Shown piece after piece: positions 9,049 to 20,110 of a stretch of 64,000 bases of DNA. The first letter of the stretch is position 1. Each line of letters begins with the position of its first letter. The stretch comes from Adiantum capillus-veneris (Eukaryota; Streptophyta; Polypodiopsida; Polypodiales; Pteridaceae). Location: positions 11,374,809 through 11,438,808 of the forward strand of contig CM043959.1 of NCBI GenBank assembly GCA_014529385.2, read 5' to 3'. The notes under the pieces are model-generated. The model was not told the DNA's origin and made no database searches. It saw nothing but the letters and a program-made list of their open reading frames with translations. Position numbers and translations under genes: made by a program.

Positions 9049-9075
9049 AGGATTGACAGAGCACTGCTTGAGAAC

Positions 9076-9093
9076 TCCTCAGTGGGGGCACCA
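9076..9093 (-). promoter_or_regulatory. Primer binding site of Element 1
   Basis: The minus strand reads TGGTGCCCCCACTGAGGA, five bases inside the 5' LTR. The same 18 bases occur in Element 4 (32039-32056). It begins TGG as expected for pairing with a tRNA CCA end. I could not assign the tRNA with confidence. Confidence 0.75.
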
Positions 9094-9213
9094 ATTTATA
9101 ACGAAGGAAATTTGGAATGGCAGCCTCTACACCAAAACAAACTCCATTGCGTCACAAGGGAAATGAGATAAGGGCACCACCTAGTCTTGGAAGCATGGGC
9201 TAGGACCGCTACA

Positions 9214-9215
<2 letters not shown>

Positions 9216-9303
<88 letters not shown>
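9216..9303. repeat. (GA)n microsatellite in 5' LTR
   Basis: This is the counterpart of the tract at 1480-1564. The two differ slightly in length and in the interrupting G at the start. Confidence 0.95.
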
Positions 9304-9305
<2 letters not shown>

Positions 9306-9620
9306 ACTATGAATGAATCATTAACCTTAGTGTGTGTACAAGGAATGGATGACTTCAAACACTCCCAACACAAATAGTCATGTAGATTACCAAACAACCA
9401 CTCAAGGATTAGCCAAGATCACATCAAGCACTCTCACACACATATAAAAGATTTCTCTTAATTAACATAAGTAAGAGGAGGAGAGGTTACTAGCATGAAA
9501 CAATTTGCACTCTAGAATGTGCAAGAATAGAGTGAATGAATGAGCTTATGGGCTCATGGTGAGTGATACAAAGACTCAATGGGGCTGAGGGAGGCTTGAA
9601 ATTGCAAAGGGGAAGGCCTC

Positions 9621-9629
9621 TTTATATAG
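9621..9629 (-). promoter_or_regulatory. LTR TATA box (Element 1, 5' LTR)
   Basis: The minus strand has CCTATATAAAGAGGCC. Transcription of Element 1 would start a few tens of bases to the left and run through the (GA)n tract into the leader. Confidence 0.6.
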
Positions 9630-10597
9630 GAAAGAGAGTGATTAGGAGTAAGGTTAAGATCCAAGTGTAATTTGTACAAATGAAGCTTGATTACTGACAT
9701 TCAACCAATGAAGAAGCTCCTTCCAAGTGATTTGTTGACCAATTAGCTCCATCATCACTTGTGTTGTCTTGACTCCTTCTTCCATAGCTTGAGTCCAAGA
9801 GCTTCCTTATTTTAAAATGTAAAGAATCTACATAAAATCAATACATATCTAGTAATAATAGAAAGGGGTTGAATGAGAACTTATGAATTACAACAAGATT
9901 AAGCATGACTTGAGAGGTGATTAGAAGAGGAATTTTGATGGGTTTTTGAGCTTGAGAGAGAGCAGGAAGGAGAGGAGGGTGAGAAGACTAATGGATGATT
10001 TTTAGAGAAGGTCTCGATGTGGAAAAGGAAGGGTGTGTGTGTGTAAAGGTAGAGGGGGTGGTCTCCACCACAGTTGAAAAAACTGGCGTCCGCCATTTTG
10101 GCCATATCTCCTAGACCGTAGATGCAAAAATTATAAAAAAAATATGGCCAAAATCTCCAGCTCATCAGCTACAACTTTGATGAAGACAACTTTTCTTGGA
10201 TCGGAGTGGAAGTATTTTTTAAAAATTCAGCAAAATCATGTGTCTGGTTCCTTCCTTTACCAAGTCTTCCACTTGGGTTCCATTTGTTTGAATCATCATA
10301 TGGCTCCAAAGCCATGATGATATGAGCCACTCATGACCCTTGAATCATGGGTGCATGGCTCCACAACCACATCATATCTTTTCTTTTCACATTTACATAT
10401 TTTCCCTTCCCTTTACCACTAGGTTCTCCCTCTACCTTTCACCTCCGGTGAACTAGTCAAGAAAAAATTCCTATCAAATCATTTTTTTAAAATTTTTTCC
10501 AAGAGGTTGTTCTCACTCTTTCTTTTATTGTAAACCTCTAGAAGCAAGGAAAACCAACAAAATATGATAAACAAAAATTTGTGATAGGCTCAGATCA

Positions 10598-10601
10598 CTG
10601 T
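10598..10601. repeat. Target-site duplication CTGT, right copy (Element 1)
   Basis: This matches 1354-1357 and lies directly after the CA end of the 5' LTR of Element 1. Confidence 0.75.
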
Positions 10602-10840
10602 CAATGATTAACTTGTTGCTTTCTTGTATGTGGAATAACTGACTGCATTTACTCTAGCTCATGTGTCGACCAAAGCATTGGTGCTATGATTGTTGAGTTG
10701 TACTTTGATGCGCAGGTCCATTCTGTCTAACCAATCATCATCTGTTGAAACTGCATCTTTAGGTAATCCCCATTGTCGGTCATCTATTTTCAGAGTGTTG
10801 ATGGGGATCAATATCTGTTGATTCCTGAGAGCAGCTTTCT
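10602..10840 (-). pseudogene. Element 2 post-integrase ORF, N-terminal half with protease-like active site
   Basis: In a frame different from the integrase tail that it overlaps, the minus strand encodes WGLPKDAVSTDDDWLDRMDL followed by ALVDT, a stop, then ARVNAVSYSTYKKA. The ALVDT(G)AR pattern matches the aspartic protease active site, with TGA in place of the Gly codon. A second stop follows before the Element 1 junction. The C-terminal half continues at 1353 on the far side of Element 1. Element 2 also has a conventional protease before its RT (14745-15387), so this is a second copy or a different domain. Confidence 0.6.
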
Positions 10841-12390
10841 GTTTGAGTACCGGAAGCCGAGCTTCCTCTTGGGCTTCATCATAACCTGCTGTTGTTTAGT
10901 CCTCCTTTGCGTGGCTGCATGCATTTTTTCTAGCAATTTATTTGTTAGCAGCAAATTGTATTTCTTTAAACAACATCCACTAATCCAATTAGCCATTGGT
11001 TCACCATCTAGGGTGGACAATTTTACTGCTCCACTTGGAGATACATCTTCAATGATAAACGGTCCATGTTCCTTTTTCTTAAACTTGGGAATGTGTTGCT
11101 TAAGGGAATAGACTAAAACTAAGTCCCCTTTCTTGAAGATTTTTGTGATTAAGTGGGAATCAAAAAACTGTTTTTGTTTTCTCTTTTGTGTATAGATGTG
11201 AGCTACAGCAGTTAGCCTTTGCTCATCTAGCTTTTCCAAATCTTCAAGTCTTTCTGACAATTCATGTCCAGTCCACTCAAGATTTGTTGCTACCCTTAAT
11301 GCCGTCAATAAAATTCTATTGGCAGTATGGCATCAAGACCATAAACAAGGTTAAAGGGTGTAGCATTTAAAGCTGTTTTGAATGAAACTCGATAAGCCCA
11401 TAGAGCAGCATGGAGATTAATTTCCCAGTCTGTCCTTCCTGAACTAACCACTTTAATCAGCACTGAGCTAAGAATTTTGTTCGTATGCTCAGCTTGTCCG
11501 TTTGCTTGTGGGTGATAGGGAGCTGATTTGTTATGGATGACCATAAACTCATTAGGCAAATACTCAATTACCTCATTGAGGAAATGAGTTCCCCGATCAC
11601 TGACAATTTTTATTGGCAGTCCATATCTCGTGAATACATACTCATATAAGAATGCAACAGTGGTTCTGGCATCATTCTTTTAAGTTGCTTTAGCGTTGTT
11701 GACAAGCATCACACCTTCGAACATATTCTTTGGCATCTACCAAAAGTGTTGTCCACCATATGCCTGCCCCATTAAGATTACTCTTGCGGTGGTCTCACTA
11801 GAAAAGTGACCTCCAGCTAATCCAGCATGTGCTTGTTCTATAATCAAAATATACTCGTCTTCATTTGCACAAAGACGCAAGTGTTGATCTTTACCTCTCC
11901 GATACAATTGGTTTCCAATAAGAGCATAGTCTCTTGCTTTAGTTTCAATTGCTCTTTGACGACGTTTTCTCATATCCTTAGGAAATGTTTGGCTTGATAA
12001 GTAAGTAACTAGATAGTTACTTCACTTAGGAACATGTGACATTTGAAAAAATGTTACATGAGGTATGGGTGTTTGTTTTTGACATTGAGGACAATCCTTT
12101 ACAAAAGATTGAACATCACTCCTCATAGTCGGTCAAAATACTCCAAGTCTCAAGATTCGTTGCATAGTTTGGTCTTCCGCAAAGTGAAGTCCTACTATCG
12201 TAACATGTGCTTGACTTAGGTACTGTTTCTTTTCTTCAAGATTAATGCATAAGAGTAATATTCCATCTCGATTTCTATTGTATAGTCTACCAGCTAGTAA
12301 TTGATACATATCCGATTTCTCAATTAATCCGATTGTAATAGGAAGTGGTATTTGTGAATCCACTTGCGCTATTGTCATCAATGACACCAT
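10808..12390 (-). pseudogene. Element 2 integrase
   Basis: Integrase pieces run leftwards: an N-terminal region (12390-12133), a finger region with GLAGGHFSSETTARVI (11973-11737), and the catalytic core end with APYHPQANGQAEHTNKIL and ALWAYRVSFKTALNATPF (11559-11305). The C-terminal region at 11308-10808 has FKKGDLVLVYSLKQH, HGPFIIEDV and WISGCCLKKY. The frame shifts between pieces, and stops lie in the gaps, so it is not functional as it stands. The catalytic Glu is present in GQAEH. The order is the normal Ty3/gypsy one after RNase H. Confidence 0.85.
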
Positions 12391-12474
12391 GTTTTCTGAG
12401 CATCAAGGTATCATTTCCACGGAGAACAAATAGGCATATGGTAGATCATCGTTTACCCCTTTAGGTGATTCTCC

Positions 12475-13894
12475 TCAAATAATCCTTGACAAATGATCTG
12501 CTAGTTGATGTGTAGTACCCTTTTTTACAACCACAGTGAAATCAAATTCCAAAAGAATGATGAACCATCCCACTATTCTTCCTGTGCTACATGGCTTGTT
12601 GACCAAGTACAACAAAGCTTGGTGGTTCACAAAAAACACAAACTTGTTGGCTAATAGATAATGTCTATACTTTTTAACGGCATAGATCATTCCTAATCCT
12701 TCCCTTTTGGTGGTGGTGTAATTATTTTCCGCCATGTTCAACTGTCGATTAGCATAAGAAATTGGAAAGTCAATTTTTTCGTCTCCTGATTGAGCTAGTA
12801 TACAACCGATAGCAAAATTGGAAGCATCTACATGTATGTGGAATATCTTATTCCAATTTGGTGCTTTCAATATTGGAGCTGAGGTGAGAGCTTGCTTAAG
12901 CTTCATGAAGGATTCTTCACATGCATCGGTCCACTCAAAGTGTGTAATCAAGCTATACATGGGTTTTGCAATTATAGCGTACATGTAGATAAACCGTCGG
13001 TAATATCCACAATGCCCCATGGAGGCTTGTACCCCCTAGATCATTATTGGTCTAGGCAAATCAACAATGACATGAATTTTTTCAATATTAGTAGCTATGC
13101 CATTTTTAGATACTATATATCCAAGAATTTTTTCTTGTCTACCCATGAATTTAAGAAAATCTTATAAAGTCTACATTTTTCGAATACCTTTCTGAGGTGT
13201 TCAAAATGATCAGCCGGATTGATGAATGTACGCATAGATCATCCATATATACTTCTAAGAATTTCCTAAGATATTCTTTAAAAGCATGGCTCATCAACCT
13301 TTGAAATATGGCTGGAGCATTAGTTAACCCAAATGGCATAACCCGATAGGCAAAAATACCCCATTCTGTTGCAAAAGCAATTTTATGCTGATCTTTTGGG
13401 TCAACCAATAGTTGATTGTATCCTGAAAAGCCATCTAAGAAGCTATAAGCTTCTTTTCCTGCAACTTGTTTTAAAACATGCTCAGTGATTAGAAGAGGAA
13501 ATTTGTCTCTAATGGTAGCTACGTTCACTTTTTTGAGATTAACACACACTCATAATTTTCCATTCTTCTTGGATACTACCACAATTGGAGACACCCAATC
13601 TGTGTGTTCAATTTCGTAAATGAATTTGGCTTCCTTTAGTTTTTCAATCCCTTCTTTTATCTTCCTGGAAAATGTTTCATTATACGTATATGGCCTTTGT
13701 CTATTTAGTTTTGCATCATCTCTCATGGGTATGGTATGTTGACAGATTTTTGGATCAACACCCTTGAGATCTTTGTAAGACCAAGCGAAGATATCTCGGT
13801 ATTCCTTTAGCAAGCTTAGCAAAAGCTCTTCTTCTTCTTCTGTTAGGTTATTTCTAATGTAAGCAGGTCTAGACTCTTCCCCTGGTTCAACCAT
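12475..13894 (-). pseudogene. Element 2 reverse transcriptase and RNase H
   Basis: RT begins at 13894 with PAYIRNNLTEEEEELLLSLL and DWVSPIVVVSKKNGK. After a stop it continues at 13549 with DKFPLLITEHVLKQVAGKEA, FLDGFSGYNQ, VMPFGLTNAPAIFQR and the catalytic YMDD. RNase H at 13020-12475 has HIHVDASNFAIGCILAQ, ISYANRQLN, TTKREGLGMIYAVKKYRHYL and ADHLSR. Frameshifts near 13151 and 13020 separate the two. Unlike Element 1, only one RNase H is seen before integrase. Confidence 0.88.
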
Positions 13895-13896
13895 AT

Positions 13897-14684
13897 CTAT
13901 CTTTTTAGCATTTTTAGGCCCTTCGACTCGCCCTGTTTTCGTAATTCCCTAACACGTTGTTCGACTATGATTTTTTGATCTTGGAGAGTATACTTCTTGT
14001 AATGGGATGGAACACTCATTACATCTTTACTATCCTCTTCTATGGTTTCTATTTCGATCGTATATATCTTCATTAGAGATTTTTTCAACTCTTGATATTT
14101 ATTTTTCTGCTCCATTTGCGTCATGATTGGCTTCTTATCCTGTTGGTTTGCTTGAGTATTCTTCCTTGTTTTTCTTGATGTTTTAGACATTTCTGGAATT
14201 TTGTTTGAAGGATATCTGCCAGTGATTTTGTCCTTGACACAATCATTTGCATCTATCTGCATCAGGAATTGTGTTCTGCTGGAGACTGATGGCATAGGTC
14301 GTGTTTTCACATTTCTAGTGTCTGTTTTTCGTCTATACCATTTTTGTCTTCTTGATTTTTGGTTGGAAAAGTCAAATTTTTTTTCCTCCCCTCCTTTCAA
14401 GAGTAGCTTAACTCTCACATGTTCTTTTTCTGACCCCAAATCTTTTGAGGTAGCTGAGTGTTCATCTAACTCATTGTTGCATCGTAGTAGAGGTTTGAAA
14501 AGATTTGTTGAGCTTTCATCAAGTCCTTGGGCTCCTCATCTTCATCTTCAATGTTGAGGGTTGAAATCATTTGGATGGGAATTATGTCATAGACATCCTC
14601 ATTGCAAAATTGAGTAGACATAGATGTATTCACACATACATCCATTGCCGCTAAATTTTGAGTCCACTCAAATGGCTCAAACAA
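13897..14684 (-). pseudogene. Element 2 protease-RT linker region
   Basis: Two frames (14684-14466 and 14439-13897) lie between protease and RT. The first has an acidic LNIEDEDEEPKDL segment. The second is Lys/Arg/Gln-rich and predicted helical (RVRELRKQGESKGLK). Linkers of low conservation are usual here in plant gypsy polyproteins. No enzyme motif is visible. Confidence 0.5.
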
Positions 14685-14744
14685 ATGCTCTGGAAAGGGT
14701 TCATGTATATAGGCTTCGTCTGTGCAATCCCTTTATAGATTACA

Positions 14745-15387
14745 TTATTTTCGTTTTAAACTCTCATTTTCTGAAGCTCCACACATCCAATTAGGAGTGT
14801 CTTTGTTTAACCAGGATGGAAGCTTAGTTTCAAACAAAGAGACTGAATCAAACTCTTGTATGGGTGTTTTCAAGACATCTCTATAAGTGTGTTCTTTTAT
14901 ATTTACCCTTGTTATAGATTCCACTTGCTTCAAGTACAAACAATTGTTTCCCCAATCTTGGATAAGCTGTAACTGTCGCACAAAAGGTCTTCCCAATATG
15001 ATTCCATAATTGAGTTTTTTCTTAAAGTCTACTATGGCAAAAGTGTGTTGATATTCAATTCCACAGGAATTGACTATGACTTTTTTCAAACAGCCCTAAT
15101 GGTCTCTCAATGTGTCCGTCAGCCAATTGCAATTTCATTCAAGTTTGTCTAATGGATGGTTGTCCCCAGGATTCCCACACTGCTTTCGTGGCTATGGCTA
15201 TGCCTGCTCCACTATCCAGTATTGCCATGGTTCCAATGTCATTATATTTCATTGGAAGGGTGTGTTTTCCTTCTTCCCCTTCATAATATTCTTCGACTTT
15301 GTTCATTGGAACAAATTGAATCTCTTTTTTGTCCATTTCATTTTTCAATTTTGTAAATTTTTTTGAGATTACCACCGTCATCCCCAC
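14745..15387 (-). pseudogene. Element 2 aspartic protease, conventional position
   Basis: The N-terminal part (15387-15139) carries AILDSGAGIAIATKAVWESW with the DSGA active site. A frameshift joins it to 15089-14745, which holds KLNYGIILGRPFVRQLQLI and QDWGNNCLYL. This is the normal retropepsin layout between gag and RT. Confidence 0.8.
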
Positions 15388-15913
15388 CTTCTCGAGGGTT
15401 TTCTATAGATCATTCCATAAGTATGGTCTAAGTTTTAACAGTTCTCCCAAGGTAACAGTGCATTGGATGGGTGTAGACATGATTGAATGAATGTTGCCTA
15501 CTTCTAGGGTCTGTTCAGCCTCCCAAGTAAGAGGGTAATGTTTTCAAGGTCAAGGTTTCAACATTCCTGAAGCATCAGATCCGCAATTCCCATACAAGGA
15601 TTGTACATCCATATTTATATCAAAAGGTAGGTTATCCAACCAAAGTTTCTCTATAGGAGCTGACTTTAGAGTTAGTCTCCCATCATTGATCTCTCTAAAT
15701 TTTTTCCATAAGTGTCCTGGCAGTCTTCCTCTACAAATGGAATTCCTTCTAAGGCATCTTTGCTGTCTGGAACTATAAGTTCTACTTCTTTTGTTTTAAG
15801 GTGGGGTTATGCCACCACATCGAGTTTTTCTTTAGTTTCTCTTACCACACAAGCTCTTCAGGTTTTGCGATACTTTCAGGCTTGGGTTTTTGTTTTTCTA
15901 GCATTTCTTGCGT

Positions 15914-15967
15914 GATTCTTATCAATTTTGATAAGAATCAAAATTGATTCTTATCAATTTTGATAAG
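15914..15967. repeat. Short direct and inverted repeat cluster
   Basis: A 22-bp unit starting GATTCTTATC occurs at 15914-15935 and 15946-15967. Each unit is itself part of an inverted repeat (TTATCA ... TGATAA), and the intervening bases extend the palindrome. It lies between the gag and protease frames of Element 2. Confidence 0.7.
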
Positions 15968-16105
15968 CTTCCATGTCTGGAGAAGGATAGTTTTTCCATT
16001 TGTTTTTCATGTTTTGGCCTGCTTTAAGTCCTACTTGGTAGGCTTCCAAGGCTGCATTAATAGGCTCAAAAATTTTATCAACCAAAATGGATCCTCCAAA
16101 TTTCA

Positions 16106-17700
16106 CTATTGTTTCCTTGATTTCATTTCCATTTGTTTCACCTTTTCCTGGAATAGCTTTTTGGCTTTCTCATCGATTTCAACCCGTTGTTTTTGTTTTC
16201 TCATCTCATATCTTTTGCTTCTGCTTCTTTTGATCCTTTGAGAGGAAACTTTCGTATTTTCTGAATCATCAGAGGAGTTGTGTTTCTTTTTCTTAGCTTG
16301 AGCTCTAGTGATTACCTTGATTGGAACAATCAGTTCACTCTCTGATGAGCTACTAGGTATCACTTGGACTATGTTTACTACTATTTTATCCTTGTTTAAA
16401 GGTTTTTTAGGACAATCTTCAGGAAAGTGTCCTTCCTTTTTGCAACATTCTATGCAATAGGATTCAACTGGCTTGATGTTTTTGTCAGGCTTTGGACATT
16501 CATTTTTCCAATGATCATCCGCACCACAGTTGTGACAGTTTCCCGTTCTTGGCTTAATCATGGGTCTTACCATGGGAGGTCTGACACCTTGATTAACTAC
16601 ATAATACATTGGTGAGAGCTTTGGTGGAGCATAAGTCACGGTTTCTTCCATTGGTGGTGGATGTGAATTATACCAATCTCCTTCTACCATTACTGTAGAT
16701 GGACTAGTCTCTGCATAGGGTGTAACAGGCACTAATTCTTGCTCATCTATGACTCCTTTGGAGTGCATGTATTTTATAGACACTGCATTATGTCCTGGGT
16801 GCGGAGGTTGTTGACCAACCCAACACAGATTGAGGTCTTTCCATACCCATTGGTGGTCTTTGAGCTTGGGCCATATTAGGCTGATACCTATACATGGGTT
16901 GTCCTTGTGGCCTCATAGGCACGTACTGAACATTCCCATCATACTTTGGTCTGAAGTAGCACTCGTGGGTCTCATGGTTGGTCCATTTACCCTCAATTGC
17001 ACACCATTTTTGTGGCCTAATTGGTTGTCCTTGTTGAGGTATCCCTTGTCCTGGTCCCCTCATAGGTGCTTTTTGCATGTTGTTCATCATGTCGTTCATC
17101 CTTTTGAGCATATCTTCTATAGCTGAAAGTGGTGCTGCAACATCCATTCCCACTTGTGCTGGTTTAGTGGATGCTATTTCTCACTTTGGTTATCCTTAGG
17201 GACATATTCTTCGTTAAAAATATCACAATTGTCTCCTAAGTCAATAGCATCTGACACACTCTTTTAGGGTTGTATGCTTTTTACTATAAAGTATAGCATG
17301 AAGTTATGTGTTTAGCAGTCCCTCTAGGAATAAGGATACGAGTCTTTCTTCTGCAGGTATCTCTAGCCCTGGGCATCTGGCAATGTATTGTTTCATTCAA
17401 GTTTCACAATCCCTAACAGACTCACCATGTTTCTATTTAAAGCTGTAGATTTGAGCTACTGTATTATGTCTGATCCCCATTTTGAAAGAAGCAGCTACAA
17501 ATCCTTGAGCTAATGTGCTCAAGTCCATGATTGACCTTGGTGGAATGTTTTGGAACCATATCAATACTTTTTCTTCTAATGTTATTCCAAACCTCTCGAA
17601 TTGAGTATGAAAATCAAATATACGTTCTGCTCGGAGCACTTGCTTAAAGCTTGCTAAGTGGTCGTATGGATCCCCTGATCCACTGTATTTTTTGACCCAT
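16106..17700 (-). pseudogene. Element 2 gag
   Basis: The capsid-like part (about 17700-17433) has FDFHTQFERFGITLEEKV and LIWFQNIPP. A Gln/Pro-rich stretch follows (17153-16788) with WTNHETHECYF, a Cys/His motif. The C-terminal part (16783-16106) has two zinc knuckles, CHNCGADDHWKNEC (CX2CX4HX4C) and CIECCKKEGHFPEDC (CX2CX5HX4C), and a basic tail. Several frameshifts and stops break it. Confidence 0.8.
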
Positions 17701-18139
17701 TTCTAAAAATCAATTGGTCTGACCCATCTGTTTGGTTCAACTCCCGGTCTCCTAGCAGTTAGTCCTGTTCCGAGTCCTTTGAACTAGTCTGTTGGAAATA
17801 GTGACTCATGTAGCCCTGAACTGGTCTAGCTGTCACCCACTTTTCTTCGATGAGGTGGTTCCTGGTTTCTTAACATTACTCTCAGATGATCTCTCACCAT
17901 GTTCATCTCTTGGGATAGTTTTTGGTCCTTGTCTTAATATCCAATCCCTTATGGAATACCTTGATATTTGGTTTGTTCTACCTCCTCAGGAGTCATCATA
18001 ACAAAGTTGTTGTTATAACAATCCCTAAACAAGTAGGTTGGTAGGTCTGCTGATCCCTTATCTTTAATCTTGAAGATATAGATGATCTTTATGGACGTTA
18101 GTTGTCCTAATTTAGCATGCGAAGTCCACAGAAGATCTT

Positions 18140-18607
18140 TTACGTTTCTATCCTCCAGCAATAGACTCCGATCCTAGGATTATCTGTATTAAGCCGTTTC
18201 AAAGGCTTCAAATCCGCTTGATCGTATCCCTCGAATTCTAAAGTTGGTGGTCCTTCTTTTGTTGACATATCTGGGATTATGGTGTTTACTTCTAATCCCC
18301 ATTTGTCTATCACATCAGGGTTTTCGACTTGTACATACTGAGTTCCGTTTTTGTCCATGTACAATTTTCCTTGTTTGTTTTCCCTAATCTCTTCTTCAAA
18401 CTCAATAGCATGATCATCAATGCGAATAGCATACTCCTGATTAGGGTCCAAGTAAACCTGAGCTCCATGGCGGTTAGTCTCATAAAAAGAGAGTATATGC
18501 TTATAGCGCATTGTCGTTCCGGTTTTCGAGTGAGTCGAGTAAGAAGACATTTCAGATATTGAATCTGAAAAAGTGTCTGCGACGACTTCTTCTAGGATTG
18601 TGTGCAA
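18140..18607 (-). CDS. Element 2 leader/gag-N ORF (155 aa, unknown)
   Basis: This acidic 155-aa frame lies upstream of gag. It contains RYKHILSFYETNRHGAQVYL and a repeated DxNQEYxIRIDDHAIEFEE-type region, and it ends NPRIGVYCWRIET. A shorter frame (18161-17949) overlaps its end and may continue it after a frameshift. I recognise no domain. It could be the N-terminal domain of gag or a separate accessory protein. It is one of the longest unbroken frames in an otherwise decayed element. Confidence 0.45.
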   Translation of the reverse strand: MHTILEEVVADTFSDSISEMSSYSTHSKTGTTMRYKHILSFYETNRHGAQVYLDPNQEYAIRIDDHAIEFEEEIRENKQGKLYMDKNGTQYVQVENPDVIDKWGLEVNTIIPDMSTKEGPPTLEFEGYDQADLKPLKRLNTDNPRIGVYCWRIET

Positions 18608-18929
18608 GGCCTTGATTCATGCTTTCTTTGGTGGATACTCTACTGGAGGTTTCTCCGTGTATGCCTTGATTTCCTAGTACACGACTAGATCTAAGGTTCA
18701 TAAAGACTGGTGAAGCCCTGGATAGAGTACTTACCTTTGGATTGACTTGTTGTCAATTTCCACTTGACTTGATTGCAACTTTCTGTCAAGCTACTGATTC
18801 CTCATCCGCAACTTGATTCCTATACAAATTTGATCAAGGTAGCTATTCTTCTATAAAGACAGTAGAGTTTTTGCTAGCTCTCATGATTGGTCTATGTGTA
18901 TCACTTCGAATTGAGATATGGGAGTCACC

Positions 18930-20110
18930 AATTGACTTTCGGATTTGATTTTAGCAAAAAATCAAAGGATTGATCTGCAACCTGGAAACTGAGTGAACAT
19001 GTACCAATTTGAATCCGATTGAACAAAAAATTGCCCTGTGGCTTTGTATTATGCTGGTCTAACACTTTACACGTTCAAAAGTCAAAACTGATGTCCCTTG
19101 GTAGCAGTAGTTAATAATCGCGATTATTTACTTTTGCTAGTTTTTTGTACTTTTTGGCTTGGTTTGGTAAGTATACAACCTGTTAAGGTCCCTGGACAAG
19201 TTTCAACAAGTTTGGACAAAATTTGATCAAGTTTATCAACTGTTTTGTGTCTGCCGCTGACTTTGATTTTTCAAGAATGTGGCTTAAGTCTCACTTTTGT
19301 GATTCAAATTTCACCAAAATTGATTTGTGGGGTCTACTTGATATGCTTGACCTTGTAGTATACCCAAATTTGCAAAATTTTCAAGTTTTGAAGCATATGT
19401 AAATAATCGTTCCGGCTAAGTTTTTATAAATTTTTGTCCCCACTTTGACACAGATCTGTTAAGCACCTCAAGTTAAGGTCCCTAGCCAAGTTCCATCAAG
19501 TTTGGATAATTTTTGGTCAAATGGTCATCAATTTTCTGTCCGCAGACTAACTTTGCAAATTTGGTCACAAATTTCAATCCAGTGATCCAAATCTTACCAA
19601 ATTTGGTTTGTAGACTTATTACATGGTAAAACTAGTGGTATGCTGACTTGGTCAAAAAAATTGAAAAATGGGACAGATGTAAATAAACGCGATTATTTAC
19701 TACTGACAACTTTTTGCATCTTTTTGGTCAACTAAGCATGTACACATGTTTATCACATCAATGTAAGCCTATGAATCAAATTTCAACAAGTTTGGACAAT
19801 TGTTTTTCAAATTTACACTCAAGATTCAGAAAGTCAGTACAAACTTTAATTTTTACCCAGTTTTTTGCAAGTTTGGTGATCCAAATCTTTTGTCCCTTTA
19901 CAAAAGTTGTTTGTACACATGCAATGAGTAAATGGTATGAACCTTGGTCAAATCTGAGCTAAAAATTAATAATTGTGATTATGAACTTCAGGCTTGAAAT
20001 GAACACTTTTTGCTATTTTTTCAAAAACAGTTTTTACATGAGCTATTTTAAGCCTATGAATCAAGTTAAAACTTACTTTGGCCTAAAATATCAAGAAAAA
20101 GTAAATAATC
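18930..20110. repeat. Tandem array of about 287-bp degenerate repeats in Element 2 leader
   Basis: Markers recur at near-constant spacing. A TAATCGCGATTATT-like core lies at 19113, 19401, 19681 and 19965. CAAGTTTGGA-like text lies at about 19207, 19497, 19786 and 20062. The copies are well diverged. The first has the perfect palindrome AATAATCGCGATTATT. No gene is present. The span 18608-20650 is otherwise non-coding leader. Confidence 0.75.

Larger units (their letters stand above)
1358..10597 (-). mobile_element. Element 1: nearly complete Tat/Ogre-like Ty3/gypsy retrotransposon
   Basis: This 9240-bp element is bounded by two LTRs of about 1.5 kb that differ only at scattered positions, and it is flanked by CTGT. 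Reading leftwards from the 5' LTR it has a primer binding site, a leader ORF (8545-9048), two small related ORFs, gag, protease, RT, a degenerate RNase H, an archaeal/plant-type second RNase H, integrase, a stem-loop, a polypurine tract and the 3' LTR. The second RNase H places it with the Tat/Ogre group of plant gypsy elements. Only two in-frame TGA codons break gag-pol, so it is young compared with Element 2, in which it sits. Without repair it is probably not autonomous. Confidence 0.93.
9099..10597 (-). repeat. 5' LTR of Element 1
   Basis: This 1499-bp copy pairs with the left LTR at 1358-2858. It starts TAACGAAGG where the other has TGACGAAGG, so the end next to the primer site lacks the canonical dinucleotide. 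A (GA)n tract lies at 9216-9303 and a TATA box at 9621-9629. Confidence 0.93.

Noticed and set aside
19113-20110. Regularly spaced repeats resembling an array such as CRISPR
   Set aside because: Unit is about 287 bp and diverged along its whole length, with no constant short repeats or unique spacers; a tandem repeat in a retrotransposon leader explains it.
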